Assembly: GCA_041389565.1 (NCBI GenBank)
Contig: JAWKRP010000009.1
Location: forward strand, 186,001-250,000
Reading direction: 5' to 3'
DNA: 64,000 nucleotides
Source of the DNA: JACKEQ01 sp041389565
GTDB taxonomy: Bacteria; Myxococcota_A; UBA796; GCA-2862545
A program made the position numbers and the translations under genes. This document shows, piece after piece, positions 1 through 9,205 of this stretch; the first letter of the stretch is position 1; each line of letters starts with the position of its first letter. The notes under the pieces are model-generated. The model was not told the origin of the DNA. It did no database searches and saw only the letters and a program-made list of their open reading frames with translations.

Positions 1-450
1 CGGCTCCGCGGGCTGCTGCGCGACAGCTTCTCGGATGCGCGCGACAAGAAGCGCGTGCTCATCATCAAGGCCGAAGGGGTCGAGGTGCCCACGTCGCGCC
101 TGGTCTCGCGCCTCGCGGCGTTCCTCGACGAAGACGTTCCGGGCGTGGGGATCCGCGAGACGATCCTCGGGCACGTCGTCCGTGGCGGGTCTCCCAGCGC
201 CCTGGATCGCCTGATCGCCCAGCGGCTCGCTCTCGGCGCCGTGCTCGGTCTCGAAGCGGGCGCCCACGACGCCATGCTGGCCTGGGAGGGTCCCGACGAC
301 GTCGGAAGCGCCACGCGCGACCCCTCGGTGCGCGTCGTGCCCCTCCAGGATGTGCTCGACGAGACCGCCCGCATGCTCGACGGCACGAGTCGCTCGACCC
401 AGGCCCGGGTCGCGCTCCTCCAGGCCTACGGGGCGCTTCTGGCCCTCTGA
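1..450 (+). CDS. pfkA: 6-phosphofructokinase, 3' part (cut by window start)
   Basis: This is the last 149 codons of a phosphofructokinase that begins before the window. The reading frame is open from base 1, so an apparent GTG start at 55 is internal. The fragment carries the C-terminal family block LGHVVRGGSPSALDRLIAQR, which in PFKs contributes to sugar-phosphate binding, preceded by the strand-rich segment KKRVLIIKAEG. The enzyme phosphorylates fructose 6-phosphate to the 1,6-bisphosphate in glycolysis. The catalytic N-terminal half and the residues that separate ATP-dependent from PPi-dependent enzymes are not visible, so the phosphoryl donor cannot be decided here. Confidence 0.85.
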   Translation, partial: RLRGLLRDSFSDARDKKRVLIIKAEGVEVPTSRLVSRLAAFLDEDVPGVGIRETILGHVVRGGSPSALDRLIAQRLALGAVLGLEAGAHDAMLAWEGPDDVGSATRDPSVRVVPLQDVLDETARMLDGTSRSTQARVALLQAYGALLAL

Positions 451-515
451 CGGGGCGGTCGCGCACCCCACACGCCCGCGCGCACTGGCGGAGGCCGTCC
501 CCTCCAGGTAGTTTC

Positions 516-530
516 CCCTCGACACGAGGG
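516..530 (+). promoter_or_regulatory. Small hairpin over the ribosome-binding site of the 539 gene
   Basis: CCCTCG (516-521) and CGAGGG (525-530) are perfect 6-base arms around a 3-base loop, followed by TTT. The only Shine-Dalgarno-like sequence for the ATG at 539, GAGGG, lies inside the right arm. It could be a short terminator for pfkA or a structure that limits translation of the lipoprotein. Pairing was judged by eye only. Confidence 0.35.
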
Positions 531-538
531 TTTCTCGA

Positions 539-2989
539 ATGCGCGTGGGTTCTGTCTTGCTCGTCTCCGTCGGTCTGGTCGCGCTCATCGCGTGCAATCC
601 ACCGAATCCCGAGAACGAGCCGCCCAACATCCAGCTGCTCGACCCCGTCGGCACGTACGATCGGCTCACCACGATCACCACGTACCCCGCGGCCGCCGAG
701 GTCTCGCTCGACCTCACGTTCCGCCTGCGCGACCGTGATGGCGACTCTCCCCTGTCCATCGAGCTCTACCTCGACCCCACGCCCGCGAACGCCGACGACG
801 TCGGGTCCGACATCCTCCTGGCCTCCGCAGAGGGCCTGGAGACGGTGCGCACCGAGATCCCCGAGATCCCCGACGAGCCCGATGGCCCCACCCTCATGGT
901 CGACCTCGTCGATGTCGTGCTCAACGTGCCCGACGGCCTGCCCGAAGGCCAGCAGACCCTCGTGGCCGTGGCGAGCGACGGTACGGGCATCGGTGATCCG
1001 CGCCGTGCCACCTTCCTGTTCGAGGTGAACGCGTCGATCTCCGCACCCGAGATCTCCATCACGCCCGAGGGTCCCACGGCGCAGGTCGCCCTGATGGGCA
1101 ACCTCGTCGCACCGTCGGTCGATCCCGAAGGCGGCGAGCCCTACCACGAGTGGATCTGGCAGCGCGTCGATCCGGCCGATCCCCCCGTCGTCCTGCCTCC
1201 CGACGAGCCCGGGTCGAACTTCCCCGGCACGCTCGCGGCGGTCCAGACGTCCCGCGGGGAGACCTGGGAGTTCTGCGTCACGGCGTACGAGTCCGCGAAC
1301 GGCAACCCGCCACCCGAGGGTGCGGTGGTCCAGAGCCGCACCACCTGCGAGCAGGTGCTCATCGAGAACGCGGCTCCCGGTGCGCCCGGAGCCGTCGAGG
1401 TGCTGCCCGAGCGCGCCACCGCGGCCGACCCGCTGCTGTGCAACGTGGCGGTCGAAGCCACCGATCCCGACAGCGACCTCGTCACGTACCAGTACGACTG
1501 GGCCGTCGGCGGCACCACCGTCGTCACGGGGGCCACGGAGCCCTGGCTCGACCCCGCCGAGGTCGCGGGCGGCGACGTGTGGACGTGCACGGCCACCGCC
1601 CTCGACGAGTCCGACGGTACGGCGCTCGCCGGAGGGTCGCTCACCTCGCCCTCCATCACGGTCGCTGCGGCCTCCGTCGGCGCTTCCGTTCGGGCCTCGC
1701 GTACGGTCAACGGCGCGGTCGGCTCCCAGACGGGCCAGTACGTGGGCGTCGCCCCGCTGGAGTCGTTCACGGCGGGCTTCCCGCAGGAGTGTCTGCTCGT
1801 CGGCATCCCCACCGGCGTGGCGGGTGCGGGTGTGGTCGACGTGTTCCGCGGCAGTGCGCTGCAGGTGAACAGCCCGAACCTGTCGATCGCGGGTGGCACG
1901 TCCACCGGCTTCGGCGGGCCCATCGCCATCGGCGATGTCGAGTCCGATGGCGACAACGACGCCGTGGTCGTGGGCGACGGCACGGTGTGGGTGCTCTACA
2001 GCGACGCCTACGCGCCCTCCACGAGCGACTACGAGGTCACCCAGGCCACCACGGCGGTCGTGGGCATCTCGAGCTCCGACACCGGCTTCGGGGCCGCCGT
2101 CTCGGTGGGCGACGTCTTCGCGCTCTCCCCCAACGAAGAGGTCGTCGTCAGCACGATGGCCGCGGGTGTGGCCAACACCGTGCGCATCATCGACGGCGCG
2201 AACCTCGGGCGTGCCGCGTCCGACATCGACCTCGACGTCACGGCGGCGGCCTCCACCATCACCGCCCCCGGCACCGACGATGCGTTCGGAACGGTGGTGC
2301 ACGTCGCCCCCGACCTCACGGGTGATGGCCTCGGCGACCTCGTGGTCACGAGCCCCGGCAACGCGACGGCCGTGTACGTCTTCCCCGGCGGCAACGGCCT
2401 CGCGGGCGCCCAGACCACCGCAGCGGCCTCGTTCACCGTCACGGCGACGGGCGGGCTCACCGGCGCGTCCGCAACCACGGGCGACATCGACGGCGACGGC
2501 GCGGCCGACCTGATCATCGGCGGCCCCACCCGCGGGACCAACGGCGAGGTCGCGGTCTTCCTCTCCGGCACCGTCGCGGCGGGCGGGTCGCTGTCGTTCG
2601 CCGCAGCCGACTACATCCTCGTCGGAGGGGCTGGCAGCCGCTTCGGGGCCGACCTCGCGGTCGTGCCCGACCCCTCGGGGCTGTTCGGCGACAGCCTGGT
2701 CGTCGGTGCGCCGCTCGAAGACAACGGGAGCACCACCGGAGCCGGCTACGTCTACGTGTTCACGTCCGACGACATCGTGGGGGCCGCCGCACCGAACGCG
2801 ATCCCGCGCACGGCTGCGTCGGTCGCGTACTTCGGGAGCGGGGTCGACGCCCACCTCACGGTGCGCTCGAACCCCACCGACCTCGACAACGACGGCTACC
2901 CCGACCTCGTGCTGTCGGCGCCCGACTACTCCCCCACCGCGGGCGACCTCTCCGGTCGGGTCTACGTCCTGTTCAGCACCACGCTCTGA
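539..2989 (+). CDS. FG-GAP repeat lipoprotein
   Basis: An 816-residue predicted lipoprotein with a hydrophobic signal sequence ending in the lipobox LIAC (Cys19), so it is probably anchored in the outer membrane or exposed on the surface. The first 350 residues look like tandem Ig/cadherin-type beta modules in an acidic, proline-rich setting. The C-terminal half holds at least four FG-GAP/integrin-alpha-type repeats with calcium-loop signatures, for example near residues 466 (DVESDGDND), 591 (DLTGDGLGD), 649 (DIDGDGAAD) and 781 (DLDNDGYPD), as expected for a seven-bladed propeller. Such proteins often act in adhesion or bind ligands, but no ligand can be named. It ends 4 bases before the convergent antiporter gene. 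The start is the first ATG with a Shine-Dalgarno-like GAGGG 8 bases upstream. Confidence 0.8.
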   Translation: MRVGSVLLVSVGLVALIACNPPNPENEPPNIQLLDPVGTYDRLTTITTYPAAAEVSLDLTFRLRDRDGDSPLSIELYLDPTPANADDVGSDILLASAEGLETVRTEIPEIPDEPDGPTLMVDLVDVVLNVPDGLPEGQQTLVAVASDGTGIGDPRRATFLFEVNASISAPEISITPEGPTAQVALMGNLVAPSVDPEGGEPYHEWIWQRVDPADPPVVLPPDEPGSNFPGTLAAVQTSRGETWEFCVTAYESANGNPPPEGAVVQSRTTCEQVLIENAAPGAPGAVEVLPERATAADPLLCNVAVEATDPDSDLVTYQYDWAVGGTTVVTGATEPWLDPAEVAGGDVWTCTATALDESDGTALAGGSLTSPSITVAAASVGASVRASRTVNGAVGSQTGQYVGVAPLESFTAGFPQECLLVGIPTGVAGAGVVDVFRGSALQVNSPNLSIAGGTSTGFGGPIAIGDVESDGDNDAVVVGDGTVWVLYSDAYAPSTSDYEVTQATTAVVGISSSDTGFGAAVSVGDVFALSPNEEVVVSTMAAGVANTVRIIDGANLGRAASDIDLDVTAAASTITAPGTDDAFGTVVHVAPDLTGDGLGDLVVTSPGNATAVYVFPGGNGLAGAQTTAAASFTVTATGGLTGASATTGDIDGDGAADLIIGGPTRGTNGEVAVFLSGTVAAGGSLSFAAADYILVGGAGSRFGADLAVVPDPSGLFGDSLVVGAPLEDNGSTTGAGYVYVFTSDDIVGAAAPNAIPRTAASVAYFGSGVDAHLTVRSNPTDLDNDGYPDLVLSAPDYSPTAGDLSGRVYVLFSTTL

Positions 2990-2993
2990 GCGG

Positions 2994-4625
2994 TCAGGCG
3001 GGCTCGCCCGGTGGCGGCTTCCCGAGGACCATGACGACCGCGATGCACGCGGCTCCCCCGAGCGGGAGCAGGATCCAGGGCGAGATGCCGAAGCCGACCG
3101 GCAGGTAGCCGAAGAGCACGGCGATGGCGCCCGTCGTCAGCGCGTACGGTAGCTGGGTGCGCACGTGGTCGACGAGGGGCGAGTCGGCGCCGATGGCGCT
3201 GAGGACCGTGGTGTCGGAGATGGGGGACGCGTGGTCGCCGAGGCACGAGCCCGCGAGGACCGCAGCGACCGTGCCCAGCACGATGTGGCCGAACGGATCG
3301 GGCGCGAGCTGCGCGGCGACGGGCACCGCGATCGGGATGAGGATGCCCATCGTGCCGAAGGACGTGCCGGTCGCGAACGCCGTCAGGCCGGCCAGGACAA
3401 AGGTGATCGACGGAAACGCCCATGCGGGAAGGCGCCCCTGGAGGGTGCCCGAGATCCATTGGGCCGCACCGGTGTCCTTCATCGCGGACGACAGAGCCCA
3501 GGCGAGGAAGAGCACGACGAGCGCCTTCATCACGGTGAGCGCGCCCTCCTTCCCGGCCTCGTACGCGCCGCGTGCCGTGAGCAGCCCCCACCCGAGCGCG
3601 GCGGCCAGGCTCGTCACGAACGCCACGATCGAGCCCGACAGCATGGCGTGGTAGGCATTCGCGTTCCCGAGCACCTCGGATGCCAGCGAGAGGCTCGCCG
3701 CGACGACCTGCAGGCCCGACGCCGTGCGGACCTCGTTCATGCCGGCGGCCCACACCTCGGGGTCGATCGAGCGAACGCCGTCGCCGACGAGCTGACCCAG
3801 CGTCACCGCCACGAGCAGGAACACCGGCACCGCCGCGACGAGCGGGCTCGCTTCGGTGGGCGGCAGCTCGATCGCCGGCCGGGCACGGGCACGCGCCTCC
3901 GCCTCGCGCATCGGCCCGAAGTCGCGCCCCGACATCGCGATGGCGCCCACGAACACGATGGTGAACAGCGAGTAGAACCGGTAGGGCACGCTGCTCAGGA
4001 ACACGGAGAAGGCCGAAGGCGACAGCCCGTCGACCGTCTTGAACGCATCGGCGATCAGCCCGACCTCGTAGCCCACCCACGTCGACACCAGCGCGAGTGA
4101 AGCGATGGGAGCTGCCGTGCTGTCGACGATATACGCCAGCTTCTCGCGGCTCACGCGGTTCCGGTCGCACATCGGCCCCATCGCCGACCCCACCACCAGG
4201 CAGTTCGCGTAGTCGTCGAAGAACACGATGGCGCCCGCGATCCAGCTGCTGACCATCGCGCCGCGACGGCCCGAAGCCCGCGTCTCCACGAGCTGGATGA
4301 GGGCCCGCGTGCCTCCGGCGGCCCCCATGATCGACACCGTGGCCGCCACCATCAACGAGAACACGGAGATCTCGAGGTGGTCGACCCCGAACGACCATCC
4401 GTTCTCGGCATGCGTGAACCCGATGGCATCGGCGACGTACAGCACGACGCGCCAGGCGGCATCCACGAGGTCCATCCGAGCGGCGACGACCCCACCGATC
4501 ACCACGCCGACCGCGAGCGCCGGCTCGACGCGCCGCGTGACCAGGGCCACCACGATGGCGACGAGCGCGGGAAGCACCGTCAGCCCGCCATCCCAGGACA
4601 CCAGCGCTGCAAGACCATCGACCAT
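2994..4625 (-). CDS. nhaC: NhaC-family Na+/H+ antiporter
   Basis: A 543-residue polytopic inner-membrane protein with about a dozen hydrophobic segments. The C-terminal half carries NhaC-family signatures: ATGTSFGTMGILIPIAVP and the block GSCLGDHASPISDTTVLSA, whose acidic residue and SPxSDTT motif are characteristic. The family exchanges cytoplasmic Na+ for H+; some members carry other substrates such as malate/lactate, so the substrate is inferred. The reading frame continues upstream to 5255 without homology, and the ATG at 4625 (MVDGLAAL) was chosen because it starts the first membrane region. It is divergent from the small membrane gene at 4674 across 48 bases. Confidence 0.82.
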   Translation of the reverse strand: MVDGLAALVSWDGGLTVLPALVAIVVALVTRRVEPALAVGVVIGGVVAARMDLVDAAWRVVLYVADAIGFTHAENGWSFGVDHLEISVFSLMVAATVSIMGAAGGTRALIQLVETRASGRRGAMVSSWIAGAIVFFDDYANCLVVGSAMGPMCDRNRVSREKLAYIVDSTAAPIASLALVSTWVGYEVGLIADAFKTVDGLSPSAFSVFLSSVPYRFYSLFTIVFVGAIAMSGRDFGPMREAEARARARPAIELPPTEASPLVAAVPVFLLVAVTLGQLVGDGVRSIDPEVWAAGMNEVRTASGLQVVAASLSLASEVLGNANAYHAMLSGSIVAFVTSLAAALGWGLLTARGAYEAGKEGALTVMKALVVLFLAWALSSAMKDTGAAQWISGTLQGRLPAWAFPSITFVLAGLTAFATGTSFGTMGILIPIAVPVAAQLAPDPFGHIVLGTVAAVLAGSCLGDHASPISDTTVLSAIGADSPLVDHVRTQLPYALTTGAIAVLFGYLPVGFGISPWILLPLGGAACIAVVMVLGKPPPGEPA

Positions 4626-4673
4626 GGGCCCGCTGATACCCCGCGAAGCGCTATGTTGCCTGCCGGAGGTCGG

Positions 4674-5324
4674 ATGTTGACCACGATCGTCATGTTCTCG
4701 TTCACGCTGATCGCCACCGTGGCCGTGGGCATCCCCCTCGCCGCCCGGATGGCGCAGGCCCACGTCTGGAAGCGTACGGCCCTGCCCGAGATGCCGTCCG
4801 ACCGTGATCAGTACGAGCGGATGCGGTTCGAGCCGGTCGACTTCGGCCCCGACCTCATCCAGTGGCCCTCGGAGATCGAGCGCGAGTCGTTCGCCGTGGC
4901 CGAGCCCCCCTGGCCGAGCGCGAGCTGGAACGACGAGCACTTCGGTCGCTACTCCGGGAGCGCGATGTCGCCCCAGAGCACCGACGAGGCGAAGCCGCGT
5001 AGAACCCAGAACGAGGCGCAGAAGGCGCTCAAGCCGAAGGAGCGCCGGCGTCAGGCGCCTCCGAAGGAACAGCAGCGGCCCGCACAACAGCAGCAGCGCG
5101 CCGAGGCTCCCCGTCCCGAGCCCCAGGCGCGTCCCGAGCCCCAGCGGCCGGCCACGCGTCCCCCGCCCGCGCCCGCCGGGCGCGGCCAGCTGCCCGACTC
5201 CGCCGAGGTCGAGCGCATGGTCGCCGAGATGGGGCTCGCGGGCACCGTTCAGCACCTCATGAAGACCCAGGGCTGGGACTTCAAGACGGCCGCCGGATGG
5301 TTGGGACGGGCCCGCAAGGGCTGA
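4674..5324 (+). CDS. Small single-pass membrane protein, function unknown
   Basis: A 216-residue protein I do not recognise. An N-terminal membrane segment (about residues 4-24, MFSFTLIATVAVGIPLAA) is followed by a charged region, then a long low-complexity stretch rich in Pro, Gln, Arg and Glu (about residues 110-170). It ends in a compact, probably folded domain of about 40 residues (DSAEVERMVAEMG...WDFKTAAGWLGRARKG). This suggests a membrane-tethered linker presenting a small interaction domain. The ATG at 4674 is preferred over one 21 bases upstream because GGAGG lies at 4665-4669. It is followed after 70 bases by the acyl-CoA synthetase gene. Confidence 0.65.
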   Translation: MLTTIVMFSFTLIATVAVGIPLAARMAQAHVWKRTALPEMPSDRDQYERMRFEPVDFGPDLIQWPSEIERESFAVAEPPWPSASWNDEHFGRYSGSAMSPQSTDEAKPRRTQNEAQKALKPKERRRQAPPKEQQRPAQQQQRAEAPRPEPQARPEPQRPATRPPPAPAGRGQLPDSAEVERMVAEMGLAGTVQHLMKTQGWDFKTAAGWLGRARKG

Positions 5325-5368
5325 GCGAAGGGTCCAACTGGAAAAGCCCCGCGCGCCGCTGTAGGGTG

Positions 5369-5385
5369 TCCCTCCTCAGGAGGGA
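5369..5385 (+). promoter_or_regulatory. Perfect inverted repeat covering the fadD ribosome-binding site
   Basis: TCCCTCCT (5369-5376) and AGGAGGGA (5378-5385) are perfect 8-base arms around a single central C. AGGAGG in the right arm is the Shine-Dalgarno sequence of the gene starting at 5395. If transcribed it can fold with a three-base loop and hide the ribosome-binding site. Confidence 0.45.
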
Positions 5386-5394
5386 GCGACCCGG

Positions 5395-7176
5395 ATGAAG
5401 ACCATTCCCGCGCGGCTGTTGGAGCAGGCAGAGAACCTCGGCGACCGTCCGGCCCTGTTCTCGAAGGTCGGAGACGCCTGGAAGCCCACGAGCTGGCGCG
5501 AGTACGCCGACCGTGCGCGCAAGGTCGCGAAGTCGCTCATGGCGATGGGCTTCGAGTCGGGCGACACCACGTCGATCCTCGGGTTCAACACCGAAGACTG
5601 GGTGGTGTTCGATGTCGGCACCATGCTGGCCGGAGGCGCGTGCGCGGGCATCTACACCACGTGCTCGCCCGCCGAGGTCCAGTACATCGTCGACCACTCG
5701 GAGTCGAAGGTCGCGTTGGTCCGCAACAAGATGCAGTGGGAGAAGATCGACGCCGAGCGCGGCAACCTCCCGAAGCTCCAGAAGGTCGTGATGATGCGCG
5801 GCGGAGAGGTCGTCGACGACGAGCTCCTGCTCTCCTGGGATGCGTTCCTCGCGCTCGGTGAGAGCGTGTCCGACGAAGCGCTGCTCGAGCGCCTCAAGGC
5901 CATCGAAGACGACCAGCTGGCGCAGTTCATCTACACCTCGGGCACCACCGGTCCGCCGAAGGCCGTGATGCTGTCGCACCGGAACATCGCGTGGACGGCC
6001 GACTGTGCCGTGAACGACCTCGCGAAGCTCACGAGCGACGACACCACACTGAGCTACCTCCCGCTCTCGCACATCGCAGAGCAGATGTTCACCATCCACG
6101 CGCCGATCACGGCCGGCAGCTCGGTGTACTTCGCAGAGAGCCTCGAGAAGCTGCCCGACAACCTCAAGGAGGTGCAGCCCACCGTGCTGTTCGGTGTGCC
6201 GCGCATCTGGGAGAAGTTCCACGCGAAGGTCAGCGCACGCATGGCCGAGGCCACGGGGCTGAAGAAGGCCATCGCCGACTGGGCCTTCGCCACCGGCAAG
6301 GAAGTGTCGTCGGCCCGCTGCGAGGGCCGTCCTGTCGGGGGTCTGCTCGGCATCAAGTACAAGATGGCCGACTCCCTCGTGTTCTCGAAGGCGAAGCCCG
6401 CGATGGGCCTCGGCAAGGCGCGCATCTGCGTCACCGGCGCCGCTCCGATCGCCCGCGAGATCCTGGAGTTCTTCGCCGGTCTGGATCTCGTCATCCAGGA
6501 GGTCTACGGCCAGTCGGAAGACTGCGGGCCCACGTCGTTCAACGTGATGGGTCGCACGCGGTTCGGCACGGTCGGGCCAGCGCTCCCCGGCACCGAGGTG
6601 AAGATCGCAGAAGACGGCGAGATCCTGGTGAAGGGCCCCCATGTCTTCCTCGGCTACTACAAGGACGAAGCGGCCACGAACGAGACGCTCATCGACGGGT
6701 GGCTGCACACCGGAGATCTCGGCGAGTTCGATGCCGACGGCTTCCTGAAGATCACCGGTCGCAAGAAGGAGATCATCATCACGGCCGGCGGGAAGAACAT
6801 CGCGCCCAAGAACATCGAAGCGGCCATCAAGAACATCGACATCGTCAGCCAGTCGGTGGTCATCGGCGATGCCCGCAAGTTCCTGTCGGCGCTCATCACC
6901 CTGTCGCCCGAAGACGACGCCGTGAAGGAGTTCGCCCAGTCGCTCGGCATCGAGGTGTCGAGGATGCACGAAGACCCACGCGTCATCGAGCACGTCCAGA
7001 AGCAGATCGACGAGTTCGTGAACCCCCAGTTCGCCCGCGTCGAGCACATCCGGAAGTTCACCATCCTCCCGCGCGACTTCACCATCGCCGACAACGAGCT
7101 CACGCCCACGCTGAAGATCAAGCGCAAGTACGTGAACCAGAACTGGTCCGAAGTGATCGAGGCGATGTACGCCTGA
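5395..7176 (+). CDS. fadD: Long-chain fatty-acid-CoA ligase (AMP-forming)
   Basis: A 593-residue member of the ANL adenylating superfamily. It has the P-loop-like motif YTSGTTGPPKAVM (near residue 180), the aromatic-rich adenylate-binding region VYGQSEDCGPTS, GWLHTGDLGEFD (near 435) and the hinge motif GRKKEIIITAGGKNIAP (near 455). These fit the bacterial FadD15-like long-chain acyl-CoA synthetases that activate fatty acids with ATP and CoA at the membrane. Chain-length preference cannot be read from the sequence. The ATG at 5395 has a strong AGGAGG 11 bases upstream. A kinase gene follows after 61 bases, possibly on the same transcript. Confidence 0.88.
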   Translation: MKTIPARLLEQAENLGDRPALFSKVGDAWKPTSWREYADRARKVAKSLMAMGFESGDTTSILGFNTEDWVVFDVGTMLAGGACAGIYTTCSPAEVQYIVDHSESKVALVRNKMQWEKIDAERGNLPKLQKVVMMRGGEVVDDELLLSWDAFLALGESVSDEALLERLKAIEDDQLAQFIYTSGTTGPPKAVMLSHRNIAWTADCAVNDLAKLTSDDTTLSYLPLSHIAEQMFTIHAPITAGSSVYFAESLEKLPDNLKEVQPTVLFGVPRIWEKFHAKVSARMAEATGLKKAIADWAFATGKEVSSARCEGRPVGGLLGIKYKMADSLVFSKAKPAMGLGKARICVTGAAPIAREILEFFAGLDLVIQEVYGQSEDCGPTSFNVMGRTRFGTVGPALPGTEVKIAEDGEILVKGPHVFLGYYKDEAATNETLIDGWLHTGDLGEFDADGFLKITGRKKEIIITAGGKNIAPKNIEAAIKNIDIVSQSVVIGDARKFLSALITLSPEDDAVKEFAQSLGIEVSRMHEDPRVIEHVQKQIDEFVNPQFARVEHIRKFTILPRDFTIADNELTPTLKIKRKYVNQNWSEVIEAMYA

Positions 7177-7237
7177 GCCGCGCTGCCGTGTGGTCCGGGC
7201 CATTCCCGGTTACTGCGTCAGCCCCGGAGGGTCCCGA

Positions 7238-8161
7238 ATGAGCATGCGGCGGCGCCAGTACCGTCCCCCACCGGCCTCCCTCGCGGACGGCCGGTACGAG
7301 CTCGTGGAGTCCATCGGCTCGGGCGGCATGGCGAGCGTGTTCCGCGTGCGCGACCACTGGGATGGCCTCGATCGCGCCGTGAAGATCCTGAACGAGCACG
7401 GGGCCTCGAAGGACAAGACGCGCTCCCGCTTCCTGAACGAAGCGCGCACCATGTCGCAGCTCGATCACACGAACATCGTGCGCATCTTCGACATCGGCGA
7501 GGAAGACGGCCACTACTACTTCGTCATGGAGCTCGCCGCGAACGGCTCCCTGGCCACCCGCATGCGCCAGAAGGGCGCCATCGAGCTCCCCACCGCGCTG
7601 CGCTACGCCTTCGAGGCCCTGCTCGGCCTCGAGCACGCCCACACCGCCGGGGTCGTCCACCGCGACGTGAAGCCGCACAACATCCTCCTGTCGGAAGACG
7701 ACGAGGTGAAGCTCTCCGACTTCGGCATCGCGCGCCTGCTGTCCGACGCCGAGAGCATGCGGATCACGGGCACCGGAGACATGCTCGGAACCGTCGCCTA
7801 CATGGCGCCCGAGCAGCGTCTCGATCCGCGCAAGGTCGGCCCCGAAGCCGACATCTACAGCGTCGGCGCCACGCTCTACATGACGATCACGGGCCGTCGC
7901 CCGATGGACCTCGCGCTCGCCAAGCTCGATCCGTCCGTGCTCGAGCGGCTGCCGCCCTCCGTGCGCCCCATCGTGCGGCGCTCCATCGCGCACCGCCCCG
8001 AAGACCGCTACCCCACGGCCCGCCAGATGGCCGAGGCCGTCGCGGAGGTCATGGCGCTCGAAGAGCCCGGCACCAGCGCCCAGGTGCTGATCGACTCGCT
8101 CGACGAAGACGACCAGACCATCCTGCGCGCAGCCCGGCCGAACTTCTCATCCAAGGAATGA
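7238..8161 (+). CDS. Cytoplasmic Ser/Thr protein kinase (Hanks type)
   Basis: A 307-residue protein that is nearly all kinase domain. It has the glycine loop GSGGMASVFRV, the VAIK-like lysine in RAVKILN, the catalytic loop VVHRDVKPHNILL (near residue 138, an RD kinase), DFGIARL (near 160) and MAPEQ. There is no membrane segment or sensor domain, only a 20-residue acidic C-terminal tail with possible phospho-sites. The start at 7238 is chosen because GGAGG (7226-7230) precedes it at 7 bases; the frame is open 16 codons further upstream. Its 3' end overlaps the convergent cysteine desulfurase gene by 15 bases. The substrate is unknown. Confidence 0.88.
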   Translation: MSMRRRQYRPPPASLADGRYELVESIGSGGMASVFRVRDHWDGLDRAVKILNEHGASKDKTRSRFLNEARTMSQLDHTNIVRIFDIGEEDGHYYFVMELAANGSLATRMRQKGAIELPTALRYAFEALLGLEHAHTAGVVHRDVKPHNILLSEDDEVKLSDFGIARLLSDAESMRITGTGDMLGTVAYMAPEQRLDPRKVGPEADIYSVGATLYMTITGRRPMDLALAKLDPSVLERLPPSVRPIVRRSIAHRPEDRYPTARQMAEAVAEVMALEEPGTSAQVLIDSLDEDDQTILRAARPNFSSKE

Positions 8162-9205
8162 CCGGAGGCCCGTCACGACGGGCTCGATCGCTCCCAGGAA
8201 CGTGTCGACCTCGGCGTCCGACGTGCGTGGACCCAGACTGATCCGGAGCCCCCCGTCCGGCTCCGGGTGCCCCATCGCCTGCAGGACCGGAGAGGGCTCG
8301 ACCGACCCCGAGGCGCACGCGGACCCCGCGCTCACGGCGACCCCGCGGAGATCGAGCGCCTGGACGAGCGTCTCGGCCGGCAGACCCGCGAACACCACGT
8401 TCAGTACGGACGGAACGACGTCGCGGCCCTGCACCTCGCCCCCCAGGGCTTCGACGGCCCGCACGAGCCTCGCCCGCTGCCCCGCCCAGCGCGCACGCCG
8501 CGCCTCCAGCTCCTCCCGGGCCAGCCGTGCGGCTGCCGCGAACCCGACGATCAGCGGCGTGGGAAGGGTTCCCGCGCGCCTCCCGCGCTGCTGCCCACCC
8601 CCTTCCAGCAGCGCCGGGATCGGCTCCGCATCGCGCAGCACGAGCGCACCGACCCCCATCGGCCCGCCGAGCTTGTGGGCGGACATCACCACCGCCTCCG
8701 CCCACCCGAGATCCAGGGGCACCCGGCCCGCAGCGGCCGTCGCATCCACGTGCCGCCACCCGGACCGCTTCCGCAGGGCCTCCAGCGGCTGGACCACCCC
8801 GGTCTCGTGGTTCACGGCCATCAGCGACGTGCCGTCCGTCGCGGGCACACCCTCGAGCACCGCCACCCCGTCGGAGCCCATGGGCACCGGCACGATCGTG
8901 CCCGACCGACGCGCCGCCGCGACCACACAGGGGTGCTCGTACGAGCCCACGGCGATCGAGCCGGCCCGCACGGCGTGAAACCACGCGTGGTTCGCTTCCG
9001 TGGCGCCGCTCGTGAACACCACCCCTTCCGGACGGCCCCCGACGAGCGCGCTCACCTCGACCGCCGCATCACTCACGGCCCGTGCCGCAGCCCGCCCGAA
9101 GCCGTGCACGCTCGACGGGTTCGCAGGCACTCCCCACCATGGCGCCATGGCCTCCAGGACCTCCGACAGCACGGGGCTCGTCGCGTTGTGATCGAGGTGG
9201 ATCAC
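8147..9205 (-). CDS. Cysteine desulfurase (NifS/IscS family)
   Basis: A 352-residue class V aminotransferase that removes sulfur from cysteine for Fe-S cluster or tRNA thiolation pathways. The PLP lysine is in SAHKLGGPMGVGAL (near residue 176) and the sulfur-carrying cysteine in SAGSACASG (near 297), as in IscS-type enzymes. The N-terminus IHLDHNATSP is the usual start of the family. The start is GTG at 9205, sharing GTGA with the comEA stop. No iscU, iscR or mnmA is next to it, so its sulfur acceptor is not evident. It is about 40 residues shorter than E. coli IscS. Confidence 0.88.
   Translation of the reverse strand: MIHLDHNATSPVLSEVLEAMAPWWGVPANPSSVHGFGRAAARAVSDAAVEVSALVGGRPEGVVFTSGATEANHAWFHAVRAGSIAVGSYEHPCVVAAARRSGTIVPVPMGSDGVAVLEGVPATDGTSLMAVNHETGVVQPLEALRKRSGWRHVDATAAAGRVPLDLGWAEAVVMSAHKLGGPMGVGALVLRDAEPIPALLEGGGQQRGRRAGTLPTPLIVGFAAAARLAREELEARRARWAGQRARLVRAVEALGGEVQGRDVVPSVLNVVFAGLPAETLVQALDLRGVAVSAGSACASGSVEPSPVLQAMGHPEPDGGLRISLGPRTSDAEVDTFLGAIEPVVTGLRSFLG

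Noticed and set aside
55..57. GTG at 55 as the start of a small gene
   Set aside because: The frame is open to base 1 and the residues before it continue the phosphofructokinase sequence.
65..2854. A 929-codon open frame on the minus strand opposite the FG-GAP lipoprotein
   Set aside because: It lacks any domain and is rich in Arg, Gly, Val and Asp, the usual result of reading the opposite strand of a GC-rich gene. The plus-strand frame has a lipobox and propeller repeats.
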